Part shown: piece after piece, positions 1-8,490 of the stretch | Numbering within the stretch: position 1 is the first letter of the stretch | Layout: each line of letters starts with the position of its first letter | Assembly: GCA_036013505.1 (NCBI GenBank) | Contig: CP107851.1 | Span: 682,001-746,000, forward strand | Direction of reading: 5' to 3' | Source: Streptomyces sp. NBC_00510 | Lineage (GTDB): Bacteria; Actinomycetota; Actinomycetes; Streptomycetales; Streptomycetaceae | Length of the DNA: 64,000 nucleotides | The notes under the pieces: model-generated | What the model was told of the DNA's origin: nothing | What the model saw: the letters and a program-made list of their open reading frames with translations, nothing else | Databases searched by the model: none | Translations under genes and position numbers: made by a program

Positions 1-247
1 CGTCCGCATGACGGCGGGGGACGGGCCGACGGTGAACGCATCCAGGTCCCGGTGACGGCTCGGTCTGCGCAAGCCATCTCACGTGCCCACCGCACTTCTG
101 CCGTGTGGCACCGCCGGGGTGCCGGTCGTCGCTGACAAGGCCCGATCGTGGCCCCTGCGGCAGTTTCATCCCGGGCGCGGCCGCGCCCAAGCATGCGGTC
201 AACGTCGGTACGGCCCCATGGCCGTCCCAACACAAGGAGGAAAGACG

Positions 248-850
248 ATGGCGTCTCCTGCCAAGCTCGCACATGTGGTCCTTCGGACGCAGCACCTGAA
301 GGAAATGCGGGAATGGTATGTGACCGTGCTCGACGGCAAGGTCATGCACGAGGACCCGGCTTCGGCCTTCATCACCTACGACGACGAGCACCACCGAATC
401 GCGCTGGCCAACATGGCCGACCTGGAGAACCCCGATCAGGCCGAGCCGGTCCGGCCCATCGTGAAGCGGGAGAAACCCGCCCCCGTCACCGCGGACACCG
501 ACATCTTCCAGGCGCTCGCCGGTCCTGCCACGGGGCTGTTCCACATCGCCTTCACCTACGACACGATCCTGGAACTGCTGGGCACCTACGAGCGGCTGGC
601 CGCCGCCGAGATCTGGCCGGTCCTGGCGATGAACCACGGCGTGACCACCTCGATGTACTACCGGGACCCCGAGGACAACCTGGTGGAACTGCAGATCGAC
701 AACTTCGCCACGGCAGAAGAGGCCGAGGACTTCATGCAGGGCGAGGTCTGGCTCCGCCGCCCCGGCGGTGCCCCCATCGACCTCGACGGCCTGGTAAAGC
801 GCTTCCGGGCAGGCGAGTCCTTCGAGGACCTGGTCAAGCCGACCTGGTGA
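248..850 (+). CDS. VOC-family extradiol dioxygenase-like protein
   Basis: A 200-residue single-module member of the vicinal-oxygen-chelate superfamily, resembling type I extradiol ring-cleavage dioxygenases and biphenyl-diol dioxygenase-like proteins. The expected metal-ligand pattern is visible: His9 in KLAHVVLRT, His99 in GLFHIAF and Glu147 in DNLVELQID, the His/His/Glu triad that binds Fe(II) or another divalent metal. The start at ATG 248 is chosen because AAGGAGGAAAG lies just upstream; the longer reading frame upstream is not protein-like. The next gene follows after about 300 bases in which I see no gene. The neighbours (FAD oxidoreductase, fumarylacetoacetase-family hydrolase, CoA-transferase) fit an aromatic-degradation role. 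Family assignment is firm; the catechol-like substrate is inference. Confidence 0.8.
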   Translation: MASPAKLAHVVLRTQHLKEMREWYVTVLDGKVMHEDPASAFITYDDEHHRIALANMADLENPDQAEPVRPIVKREKPAPVTADTDIFQALAGPATGLFHIAFTYDTILELLGTYERLAAAEIWPVLAMNHGVTTSMYYRDPEDNLVELQIDNFATAEEAEDFMQGEVWLRRPGGAPIDLDGLVKRFRAGESFEDLVKPTW

Positions 851-1149
851 CCTCCTGAAAGCACCTGCCTCTCGTCTTCGTGCGGGTACACGAGCGGCAG
901 GTTGCCCGCGGCGACCCTCGCGCGGGCCCTGGCTGGTGTGGCGGACGATCCGGACGGACAGCCGCCCGCCGCACCAGCCTCCCCCTCCCCTGTCACCGAT
1001 GGCCCCAGCGGAATGTCGTGTGTCGACGACTGTCGCCGCAGCTCGTGGAGCTGTGCAACGCGACATCACGCGGTGGCTCTCGGTCGTGCCCGCTGCCGCA
1101 GCGAGGAAACCAACTCCTGCTCGCAATGCCCGAATTGGAGAAGCAGCTC

Positions 1150-2280
1150 ATGCCCCAGGAATCCGAAAACCGCCCCAGCGTCGTTGTGATCGGAGGCGGC
1201 TATGCCGGCACCCGTGCGGCCCGGGAGCTGGACGACATCGCCGACGTCATCCTTGTCGAGCCGCGCGACTCCTTCCGCCACAACATCGGTGCACTGCGCG
1301 CGACGGTGCAGCCGGACTGGGCGCACAACATCTTCATGTCCTACGAACGTCTGCTCACCCGGGGCAAAGTGGTGCACGAGCGGGCCGTACGGGTCGAGCC
1401 CGGCCACGTCGAGCTGGCTTCGGGTCAGGTCCTGCGTCCGGACTTCCTGGTGCTGGCCACCGGATCGCGGTACCCCTTCCCGGCCAAGGACGGGGAGGAG
1501 AGCAGCGAAAGGTCCAAGGACAACTACGCCAGGACCGCCAAGGAGCTGGAGCGGGCGAACCACGCGGTGATCCTGGGTGCGGGTGCGGTCGGTATCGAGA
1601 TGGTCGGTGAGATCCTGGCGCAGTGGCCGGGCAAGAGGGTCACTCTTCTCGATCCTTCCTCGGACGTGCTCGGCGGCACCTACCCGGAAAAGCTGCGGAC
1701 GGCACTGCGGAAGATGATCACCGAGGCCGGAGTGGACCTGCGCCTGGACGAGGGCTTGACGGAACTGCCCGAGGCGCCGGCCGGGGTGGTGGCGCCGTTC
1801 ACGGCGCAGACCACCACGGGCCGAACGATTGAGGCGGACCTGTGGCTGCGCTGTTTCGGCGGGTCGGTGCCCTCCGATTATCTCGCCGGGAGCCTGACCG
1901 GGGCGCGAAACACCTCGGGGACCGTGCGGGTGGGCGACGACATGCGGGTCGAGAGGCACGAGACCGTGTACGCGGTGGGCGACATCGCCGATCTCGGCCT
2001 GCCGACCGCGTTCCTCGCCGACATTCAGGCGGAGGTGGCCGCAAAGAACATCCGGCGGCACATCGTCGGTGAGGAGGAGGGCGAGGACGCCGTGTTCGCG
2101 GACCCCTTCCCGCACCTCGTCGTGCCCTTCGGTCCCGGCAAGGGAACCGGCTGGCTGGTCCACCAGGAGGATCTGCTCGACGATGCCTCGGTGGCGCAGC
2201 TCAAGGGCGACCACCTGCTCGTGGACATGTACACGGACAAGCTCGGCCTGACCGAGGGCGCCTGGACCCTCGGTCACTGA
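1150..2280 (+). CDS. FAD-dependent NAD(P)H oxidoreductase (NDH-2/AIF-like)
   Basis: A 376-residue two-Rossmann flavoprotein of the pyridine nucleotide-disulfide oxidoreductase fold, closest in style to the AIF/FSP1 and type II NADH dehydrogenase group. The FAD-binding motif VVVIGGGYAG sits at residues 11-20, the NAD(P)-binding motif ILGAGAVGIE near residue 140, and the second FAD motif YAVGDIADLG near residue 273. No CxxxxC redox disulfide is seen, so it probably passes electrons from NAD(P)H to a quinone or partner protein. ATG 1150 is preferred over ATG 1126 because GGAG at 1137-1140 is well spaced from it. It lies within the catabolic cluster on the same strand as its neighbours. Confidence 0.8.
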   Translation: MPQESENRPSVVVIGGGYAGTRAARELDDIADVILVEPRDSFRHNIGALRATVQPDWAHNIFMSYERLLTRGKVVHERAVRVEPGHVELASGQVLRPDFLVLATGSRYPFPAKDGEESSERSKDNYARTAKELERANHAVILGAGAVGIEMVGEILAQWPGKRVTLLDPSSDVLGGTYPEKLRTALRKMITEAGVDLRLDEGLTELPEAPAGVVAPFTAQTTTGRTIEADLWLRCFGGSVPSDYLAGSLTGARNTSGTVRVGDDMRVERHETVYAVGDIADLGLPTAFLADIQAEVAAKNIRRHIVGEEEGEDAVFADPFPHLVVPFGPGKGTGWLVHQEDLLDDASVAQLKGDHLLVDMYTDKLGLTEGAWTLGH

Positions 2281-2453
2281 GCCCATTCGGAACGGTCACC
2301 CATCCGGTGAGCCGGCATTCAGGAGGGTGGCACCCCCACGCGGCAGATGGCGGGGCGTATCAGCCGCACCCGGGACGTCACCCTCCTAAGTGGCCACTGA
2401 CCAGGCTCACTGAATGACGCACACCCCCCTTTACCCGAATACGAGGCTCAGTG

Positions 2454-2918
2454 ATGGCTGAACCAACCACCGCTGCGGAGCGGCAGCCTGGTACCGAACC
2501 CGACCTGGCGGCCTTGCAGGCCCGGGTGGCGTGCCTGGACGTGATCGACGCGTTCTTCCGACGGGTCGACGGCGGCGAGGCCGCGCGCACTGTGGAACTG
2601 TTCACCTCGGACGGCGAACTGGTGATGGGCTCGTCGTCCTTCTCGGGAGCCGGGCTGGCCGCGGCCATGCGGGCCCGGCAGGAGGACAGCGGAAAGCAGG
2701 GCGTCCACGTTCCGGCCGCCTCCGCCTTCCACCTGCTGTCGCCGGCTGAGGCGGAGGTCCAGACGTACCTGCATCTGTATCGGCAGGCCGACCAGCGGGC
2801 GGGCACTGCTCCGGTGCCCCGTGCGGTGACGCTGCTCACGGACCGGTTCATGAAGGGCGACGACGGCCGCTGGCGTATCGCCCGGCGAGTCGTCGACATC
2901 GTTGCGGGAGGTGAATGA
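2454..2918 (+). CDS. NTF2-like / SnoaL-fold protein
   Basis: A 154-residue protein with the layout of the nuclear transport factor 2 superfamily. An N-terminal helix region (VIDAFFRRVDGGEAARTVEL) is followed by FTSDGELVMG and a C-terminal strand ending in DGRWRIARRVVDIV. The family covers small hydrolases, isomerases, dehydratases and polyketide cyclases that use a cone-shaped pocket. ATG 2454 is preferred over the adjacent GTG 2451 because GAGG at 2443-2446 is well spaced. The stop overlaps the next gene by ATGA, so it is almost certainly translated together with the fumarylacetoacetase-family hydrolase. The reaction cannot be told from sequence; an isomerase or hydratase step in the same pathway is the likeliest role. 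Confidence 0.75.
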   Translation: MAEPTTAAERQPGTEPDLAALQARVACLDVIDAFFRRVDGGEAARTVELFTSDGELVMGSSSFSGAGLAAAMRARQEDSGKQGVHVPAASAFHLLSPAEAEVQTYLHLYRQADQRAGTAPVPRAVTLLTDRFMKGDDGRWRIARRVVDIVAGGE

Positions 2919-3775
2919 CCATGCGCCTGTACCGCACACCCGCGGGGCTGGCCCGTTGCGAGGGCGATGAACTCGCCCTACTGGACCTCCCCCACCTCGA
3001 TGTCGCCGATCTGCTGTCGGACGGCATCGAACGGGCCCGATGCGCCCGTGTCCGCAGCAAAATACCGTTCCAGGACGCGGTGCTCCTGTCACCGGTGGCG
3101 GTTCCGGGCACGGTGGTGATCGCCGGTGCCAACTACCGCGATCACGTGGCGGAGGCCGGCATGCCGACCCCCAACGCCCCGGCGTTCATCACTGTGACGG
3201 GCATGAGTGCGACCGGGCCGCACGACCCCATCTGGCTGCCCGCCGAGGCCCCCGCGCAGGTCGACTACGAGGCAGAACTCGCCGTGGTGATCAGCCGGCC
3301 GGGGCGGGACATCCCGGTGGGACGGGCGTGGGACCACGTCGCGGGGCTGATCGCGGTCAACGACGTCTCCGCTCGTGACGTGCAGTTGGCGGCGATGACC
3401 AACGGCGTCGTCACCGACATCGACGGAGTTCGGAGGGGGAAGTCCTTCCCACACTTCAAGCCCATGGGTCCGGCAGTGGTCACCGTGGACGAGACCGGGA
3501 CCGACCTGGACCTGGCGATCCGCACGTATGTCAACGGCGAGGTGCGCCAGGACTCCCGTACCAGCGAGATGATCTTCTCTGTTCCGGAAATCATCTCCCA
3601 CGTCTCGGCCACGACGCCCCTGCTGCCCGGCGACGTGGTGCTGACCGGGACGCCCGGCGGCGTCGCCCTGGCGAGCGGCGGATACCTGCGCTCCGGTGAC
3701 GTGGTCACCGTGGAGATCGAGGGGCTGGGCCGGCTCCGCAACCCCGTGCGCATGGCTCCCACGGCCCCCAACTAG
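2915..3775 (+). CDS. fumarylacetoacetate hydrolase-family enzyme
   Basis: A 286-residue enzyme of the fumarylacetoacetate hydrolase (FAH) superfamily, which hydrolyses or decarboxylates acylpyruvate-like ring-cleavage products using a divalent metal. Recognisable family segments are GANYRDHVAE near residue 70, the metal-binding DYEAELAVVI near residue 115, NDVSARD, and the C-terminal TGTPGGVALASGGYL near residue 244. It starts at ATG 2915, overlapping the NTF2-like gene by ATGA; a second in-frame ATG at 2921 is possible. Downstream of a VOC dioxygenase it fits cleavage of a meta-cleavage or homogentisate-type product. FAH-family membership is secure; the exact substrate is not. Confidence 0.85.
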   Translation: MTMRLYRTPAGLARCEGDELALLDLPHLDVADLLSDGIERARCARVRSKIPFQDAVLLSPVAVPGTVVIAGANYRDHVAEAGMPTPNAPAFITVTGMSATGPHDPIWLPAEAPAQVDYEAELAVVISRPGRDIPVGRAWDHVAGLIAVNDVSARDVQLAAMTNGVVTDIDGVRRGKSFPHFKPMGPAVVTVDETGTDLDLAIRTYVNGEVRQDSRTSEMIFSVPEIISHVSATTPLLPGDVVLTGTPGGVALASGGYLRSGDVVTVEIEGLGRLRNPVRMAPTAPN

Positions 3776-3884
3776 ACAGTACCTCTGCCGCCGGCCATGT
3801 GCCCGGCAGCAGACGCGCTCCAGCCATGGCCAACACGGCGTGTGATCCCGCGCGTGCGCCCAATTCGAAGTGAAGGAAAATCAG

Positions 3885-4697
3885 ATGGACAAGGTGGTCG
3901 GCTCGGCACACGACGCGGTGGCCGACATCCCCGGTGGCGCCACCCTCGCGGTCGGCGGCTTCGGGCTCTCGGGCATCCCCTCCACCCTTATCTCGGCCCT
4001 CGTCGCCGCAGGTACTTCCGGTTTGGCCGTGGTGTCCAACAACTGCGGTGTCGACGACGACGGCCTGGGACTTCTGCTGCGGGCCGGCCGCATCGCCCGC
4101 ATGACCTCGTCCTACGTCGGCGAGAACAAGGAGTTCGCCCGCCAGTACCTGGAAGGCGAGCTCGAGGTAGAGCTGGTGCCCCAGGGCACCCTCGCCGAAC
4201 GGCTGCGCGCCGGCGGCACGGGCATCCCGGCCTTCTACACCCCTGCCGGCGCAGGAACCCTCGTGGAAGCGGGCGGACTGCCTTGGCGTTACGCGCCGGA
4301 CGGCAGCACGGCGGTCGCCTCCCCGCCCAAGGAGGCGCGAGAGTTCGGCGGCCGCCGGTACCTGCTGGAAGAGGCCATCACCACCGACTTCGCGCTCGTC
4401 CGGGCGGCGGTCGCAGACCGGCATGGCAACCTCGTCTTCCACGCCGCCGCCCGCAACTTCAATCCACTGTGCGCCATGGCCGGCCGGACGACCGTGGTGG
4501 AGGCCGACCAGATCGTCGAGCCCGGTGAGATTCCGCCCGACGCCGTCCACCTGCCGGGCATCTACGTCGACCGCGTGGTGGCCGCCGACGTCGCGGACAA
4601 GCGCATCGAGCGCCGCACAGTGCGCGAGCCGGGCGACGTCCGACTCGACCCTCGACACGCCACACCCGCCACAAACACGACGCAGGAGGAACAGTGA
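3885..4697 (+). CDS. 3-oxoacid CoA-transferase, alpha subunit
   Basis: A 270-residue alpha subunit of a class I (two-subunit) CoA-transferase of the ScoA/PcaI/AtoD type. The CoA-binding glycine-rich segment [13 protein letters not shown] lies near residues 23-36, followed by [12 protein letters not shown] and [11 protein letters not shown], all typical of this subunit. ATG 3885 follows AAGGA at 3873-3877; the GTG at 3870 has no good ribosome site. The gene ends TGATG with the beta subunit, so the two are coupled. It activates an acid by moving CoA from a donor such as succinyl-CoA. In this cluster the acid is probably the product of ring cleavage, but acetoacetate or 3-oxoadipate are equally possible. 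Confidence 0.9.
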   Translation: MDKVVGSAHDAVADIPGGATLAVGGFGLSGIPSTLISALVAAGTSGLAVVSNNCGVDDDGLGLLLRAGRIARMTSSYVGENKEFARQYLEGELEVELVPQGTLAERLRAGGTGIPAFYTPAGAGTLVEAGGLPWRYAPDGSTAVASPPKEAREFGGRRYLLEEAITTDFALVRAAVADRHGNLVFHAAARNFNPLCAMAGRTTVVEADQIVEPGEIPPDAVHLPGIYVDRVVAADVADKRIERRTVREPGDVRLDPRHATPATNTTQEEQ

Positions 4698-5359
4698 TGA
4701 CGACCAGGACCCACAGCGGCGAACTGCGCGACGCGCTGGCCGCACGTGCGGCCAGGGAACTGACCGATGGCCAGTACGTGAACCTCGGCATCGGCCTGCC
4801 CACCCTGATCCCCAATCACCTTCCCCCCGGCGTGCACGTAGTGCTGCACGCCGAGAACGGAATCCTCGGCGTCGGCCCCTACCCATACGAGGAGGAGGTA
4901 GACCCGGACCTGATCAATGCCGGGAAGGAAACCGTCACCGTCCTGCCCGGCGCCGCCTACTTCGACTCGGCGGCGTCCTTCGGCATGGTCCGTTCCGGCC
5001 GCATCGACACGACGATCCTCGGCGCCATGCAGGTGTCCGCCGGCGGAGACCTGGCCAACTGGACGGTTCCCGGGAAAATCGTCAAAGGCATGGGCGGCGC
5101 CATGGATCTCGTCCACGGCGCCCACAGGGTTGTCGTGGTCATGGAACACACTGCCCGCGACGGCTCCCCGAAGATCGTTCAGGAATGCACCCTGCCGCTC
5201 ACCGGCCGCGGTGTCGTCGACCGGATCATCACCGAGCTGGCGGTCTTCGACGTGACCGCCGACGGCCTGCATCTGGTGGAACTCGGCCACGGCGCCACTG
5301 TCGACACGGTGCGCGCGGCTACCGAGCCGCCGTTCTCCGTTGCTGACCCACTGCGGTGA
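4697..5359 (+). CDS. 3-oxoacid CoA-transferase, beta subunit
   Basis: A 220-residue beta subunit (ScoB/PcaJ/AtoA type) carrying the catalytic glutamate Glu53 in [11 protein letters not shown], the residue that forms the glutamyl-CoA intermediate. Other conserved stretches are [33 protein letters not shown] and [16 protein letters not shown] 4697 sits six bases after AGGAGGA and overlaps the alpha-subunit stop by one base. Both catalytic and structural motifs are intact, so the pair should be active. It closes the run of catabolic genes that starts at 2454; a 659-base stretch with a gene remnant follows. Confidence 0.92.
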   Translation: MTTRTHSGELRDALAARAARELTDGQYVNLGIGLPTLIPNHLPPGVHVVLHAENGILGVGPYPYEEEVDPDLINAGKETVTVLPGAAYFDSAASFGMVRSGRIDTTILGAMQVSAGGDLANWTVPGKIVKGMGGAMDLVHGAHRVVVVMEHTARDGSPKIVQECTLPLTGRGVVDRIITELAVFDVTADGLHLVELGHGATVDTVRAATEPPFSVADPLR

Positions 5360-5837
5360 CCGACATCGAGGTGCCCGTCAGCTGTCGGCCGCAGAGGCCC
5401 GCGCGTGCCCGACATCGAGTTTCCCCTGGCAACCGCGGGCCTCCGCCTGTCGGGCGAGGCGCACGCTGGTGTGGAGGGCCTGAGTGGCCGACGTGCCCTA
5501 TCCCACTGTGGCGAGCTCGAGGACCGACAGGGGAACAGGTGCGGATGATGCAGCGCCGCGAGCCATGAAAGATCAGGACTGAACGATCATGGACACCGCA
5601 GGTCCGTTCGCCGAGCAGATCGCTCGCGACGCGTACCCCCCTGCAAGTCGGACACCTCCTCGCGCGAATCTGTATCGTCCGACCAAGTATGATCTGTATC
5701 GTTCGTTCAAATGGGACGTATGCTCCACCCCGTGGGATGCGTCAGAGACATCGACAAGGAGGAGTCGTGCGCATGGCGATGAACGCCTTCCGGAAGACTC
5801 GTCGGCGCCGCGATGGACCGGCTTGGTCTGGACGAAG
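5360..5837. other. intergenic stretch with a decayed gene start
   Basis: No complete gene is seen. A strong ribosome site (AAGGAGGAG, 5756-5764) followed by ATG 5773 looks like a genuine gene start, but its reading frame becomes arginine- and threonine-rich and ends at 5889 with no family resemblance. It runs, in another frame, into the Gfo/Idh/MocA C-terminal remnant. This reads as a gene that lost its middle by deletion and frameshift. The regulatory repeats at 5668-5708 belong to this lost gene. Confidence 0.4.
5668..5708 (+). promoter_or_regulatory. direct-repeat operator candidate
   Basis: ATCTGTATCGTCCG at 5668-5681 is repeated as ATCTGTATCGTTCG at 5692-5705, 24 bases apart, upstream of a strong ribosome site. 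A TATGAT hexamer (5688-5693), a fair -10 element, lies between the repeats. The ATCGTTC core recurs in the upstream region of the intact NTF2-like / Gfo-Idh-MocA pair at 12052-12058. A repressor binding here is inferred; none is identified. Confidence 0.4.
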
Positions 5838-5942
5838 TGCCATTCCCACTTCTCCGACTTCACCTACGCCTACACACGCCACCGCCTGATGAACGCCGTC
5901 GAGAGCGCCTCGGTCGAACGGGCTGTACACATCTTCGGCTGA
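5838..5942 (+). pseudogene. C-terminal remnant of a Gfo/Idh/MocA-family oxidoreductase
   Basis: The last 30 or so residues of this frame, FSDFTYAYTRHRLMNAVE and on to HIFG, match the C-terminus of the intact Gfo/Idh/MocA enzyme at 12881-13981 (PDFTYAHTRHELMDAI ... QILG) at most positions. Everything upstream, including the Rossmann fold and catalytic lysine region, is missing. It is therefore the tail of a paralogous gene rather than a gene of its own. The match was found by comparing the two translations by eye. Confidence 0.7.
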
Positions 5943-6018
5943 CCCGGCCGGACGCCCCGGCCGGGCGCGACACCTCCCCGCTACGCACACGCAACTTCGG
6001 CCCGTATGAAGAGGAAAA

Positions 6019-6978
6019 ATGAAAACAGTGGGAGTATCCCGATTCGGAGGGCCGGAAGCCCTGCGCGTCTTCGAGGTGCACGAGCCTCATGCCGGTCCCG
6101 GGCAGGTACGCATCCGGGTCCACGCCGCCACAGTGAACCCCGGTGACCGCTACCTGCGTATCGGGGCGCTGGGCCCCACATCCCCCGCACCCCCGTATGT
6201 CCCTGGCATGGAAGCAGCCGGGGTGCTGGACGAGATCGGCACCGGTACGGAGACCGATCTGCGCCTGGGGGACCGGGTCATGGCCATGGCCGACCCAACC
6301 AGTGCCCTGGGCGGCGCCTACGCGCAATACATCGTCCTGCCCGCGGAGCAGGTCGCCCGCGCGCCGCAGGGCACGACCCATGCCGAGGCGGCCACCCTGC
6401 CCATGAACGGGCTGACCGCGCGGCTCGCTCTCGACCTGACCGGGCTCTCACCGGGGCAGACGCTCGCGGTCACCGGCGCAGCGGGAGCCGTCGGCGGCTA
6501 CGTGACCCAGATGGCCAAAGCGGGCGGACTCACCGTGGTCGCGGACGCCTCGGCAGCCGATGAGGAGAGTGTGCGCTCGTTCGGCGCCGACATCGTCGTA
6601 CCCCGGGGGCCCGATGTTGCTCAGCACATCCTGCGGGCCGTGCCGGCGGGAGTGGCAGGGCTGATCGACGCGGCAGTCATCGGTTCGGCGGCGGTGGCCC
6701 CGGCGGTCCATGACGGCGGCGTCATCGTCACCGTGCTCGGCGAAGGAACCCGCGCCCTCAGCCCCAACGAGATGCGGCGGCGGTCTCTGCGGGTGCGCAT
6801 GGCCTTCGTCCCGGAGTACCTGGGCGACCGCAGCCGGCTCGATGACCTGCGTGAACAGACCGAAGCTGGAAAGCTGACCCTGCGCGTGGCTCGTACCTTC
6901 CTTCCCGAACAGGCCTCCGAGGCCCACCGCCTGTTGGAGGCCGGCGGCGTACGCGGTCGCCTCGTCCTGGAGTTCTGA
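6019..6978 (+). CDS. NADP-dependent quinone oxidoreductase-type MDR enzyme
   Basis: A 319-residue medium-chain dehydrogenase/reductase of the zinc-free quinone oxidoreductase branch. The GroES-like N-terminal half contains VRIRVHAATVNPGDRYLRIG, and the Rossmann half has the nucleotide motif TGAAGAVGGYVTQMA near residues 151-165. The ADH zinc-ligand pattern (GHE, Cys cluster) is absent, as expected for this branch. ATG 6019 follows GAAGAGGAAA. Such enzymes reduce quinones, enones or enoyl-CoA-like compounds with NADPH. It stands alone after the remnant region and may or may not belong to the upstream cluster. Confidence 0.85.
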   Translation: MKTVGVSRFGGPEALRVFEVHEPHAGPGQVRIRVHAATVNPGDRYLRIGALGPTSPAPPYVPGMEAAGVLDEIGTGTETDLRLGDRVMAMADPTSALGGAYAQYIVLPAEQVARAPQGTTHAEAATLPMNGLTARLALDLTGLSPGQTLAVTGAAGAVGGYVTQMAKAGGLTVVADASAADEESVRSFGADIVVPRGPDVAQHILRAVPAGVAGLIDAAVIGSAAVAPAVHDGGVIVTVLGEGTRALSPNEMRRRSLRVRMAFVPEYLGDRSRLDDLREQTEAGKLTLRVARTFLPEQASEAHRLLEAGGVRGRLVLEF

Positions 6979-7029
6979 ACCGCCCCCCTCTGAGTTCGCG
7001 GCGGTCTCAGGGGAACCAAGGCGTGTGTG

Positions 7030-7569
7030 TCACTTTGCGACGGGACCGCGTGGGATCCTCTGTTCCCGCCTGCGCACCGCGTCCGGGACATCGTCCGGGA
7101 CGCGGACCCTGCCCGCGGTCGGGTACACGTACCTGTATGCGGAGAAGCCGCCGTGCAAGAACGGGTACGTGTGGGCGCTCTCGGTCATGTAACGGCGCCG
7201 GTTCTCGCACAGGCTCGGCTCGCCGTCGATGACGCAGGCGCGGCAGCGGCCGCACATGCCGTGGGTCCAGACGATCCGATCGCCCTCCGCGAGGGGTGGG
7301 CCGAGCGAGTCGGTTCGCGGACCGTCGCCGAAGGCCGCGATCCGGCCCACCATCTCATGCCCGAGGACCAGGGGAAGTGCGCCGCCGACATCACCCGCGG
7401 AGCCGTCTGCGACGTGTACGTCGGTGCCGCACAGGGTCGCGGCGGTCATGCGGACCGGCAGCGCGTCCCGCTCGATGACCGCGGGGATCTCCACGTCCAG
7501 TACCTGCAGTGCTTCGCCGGTGGCGGTCAGTGCGGCCGCGCGGCTGGTCGCCGGGATCTCGGCGGTCAC
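7030..7569 (-). pseudogene. truncated zinc-type alcohol dehydrogenase (N-terminal half only)
   Basis: A 179-codon frame containing only the GroES-like half of a zinc-binding medium-chain alcohol dehydrogenase. The catalytic zinc site is present (LCGTDVH and GHEMVGR), as are the four structural-zinc cysteines in CGRCRACVIDGEPSLC. The frame continues to the family segment VPDDVPDA, then turns into unrelated RRREQRIPRG and stops. The whole NAD-binding domain of about 180 residues is missing. It starts at GTG 7569, overlapping the stop of the upstream hydroxyacid dehydrogenase by GTGA, so the two formed an operon before decaying. No catalysis is expected. Confidence 0.8.
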
Positions 7570-8440
7570 CGGTCACCCCCCTGCGCTGTGGCCTTCTCCC
7601 GGGTACGCGCCACCATGCGGGCCGCTTCGACCAGGCCCGCGGCGCCGGCGAGGCCGCGTGCCAGCACCTCGGACGGGTCACCACCACCTGCGCGCACGGC
7701 GTCGGCGAAGTGGTGCATGTCCTTGTGCATGAGAGTGTGGACGTGTTCGGCCAGTTCCGGCGTGATGTCTCCGCCGAGGGCGCGGAGCGCCGCACTGGCG
7801 CCACTGCTGGCGGAGACCACGTCGATGAGGGCCGGAATGTCCAGACCGACCTGGGCGGCCAGACCGAGGACGTCCTCGGCGTTCTTCATGTTGGTGATGG
7901 TCAGCGCGTTGTTGAACAGCTTGGTGAACTGGCCCGCGCCGACCGGCCCCATCAGCTTGACCATGTCACTGAAGGTGGCGAACACCGGCCGAGCCGCCTC
8001 GAAGGCGTCCCGCGACCCGCCGGTGAAGGTGGTCAGGGTGCGGGCGCGGGCGCCGGGGCTGCCGCCGCTGACGGGTGCGTCGAGGTAGACCCCTCCGGCC
8101 CGGGCGACGTGTTCGGCGATGCGTACGGCCTCGGTGGGGTCGCCGGTGCCGTGGTTGACGATGATCGTCCCGGGAGCGACAGCGGCCAGCAGGCCCTGGC
8201 CGTCCAGAACGTCCCAGAGGTCGGCGTCGTCGCGCAGGCACAACCCGATCACTGGACGGACGCCCCGAGTGCGGCCACGGTGCCGTGAACCGTGTGCGGG
8301 ACCTTCTCCACCGCGGACAGCGAGGCGGGGCGCCGGGCCCATACGTGCAGCTCGAAGCCGTGCTCACCGATGGCTTCCGCCATGGGGCCGCCCTGGTCAC
8401 CGAGACCGATGAAGCCGATCTTCTCGATTGTCACCTTCAT
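7566..8440 (-). pseudogene. frameshifted beta-hydroxyacid dehydrogenase (3-hydroxyisobutyrate dehydrogenase family)
   Basis: Two reading frames together make one NAD-dependent beta-hydroxyacid dehydrogenase of about 290 residues. From ATG 8440 the first frame gives KIGFIGLGDQGGPMAEAI (Rossmann motif) and runs to a TGA at 8249-8251 just after VAALGASVQ. The second frame picks up immediately with VIGLCLRDDADLWDVL and continues through LDAPVSGGSPGARARTL, the family substrate motif, and GQFTKLFNNALTITNMKNAE, containing the catalytic lysine region. One missing base near 8251 explains the break. It is either a true pseudogene or a sequencing error. The downstream partner, a truncated alcohol dehydrogenase, favours real decay. 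Confidence 0.8.
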
Positions 8441-8490
8441 CGCAGAGTTCTTTCGTTGGAGCGGGTGAGGCATGGGATCTGGACTCACGC

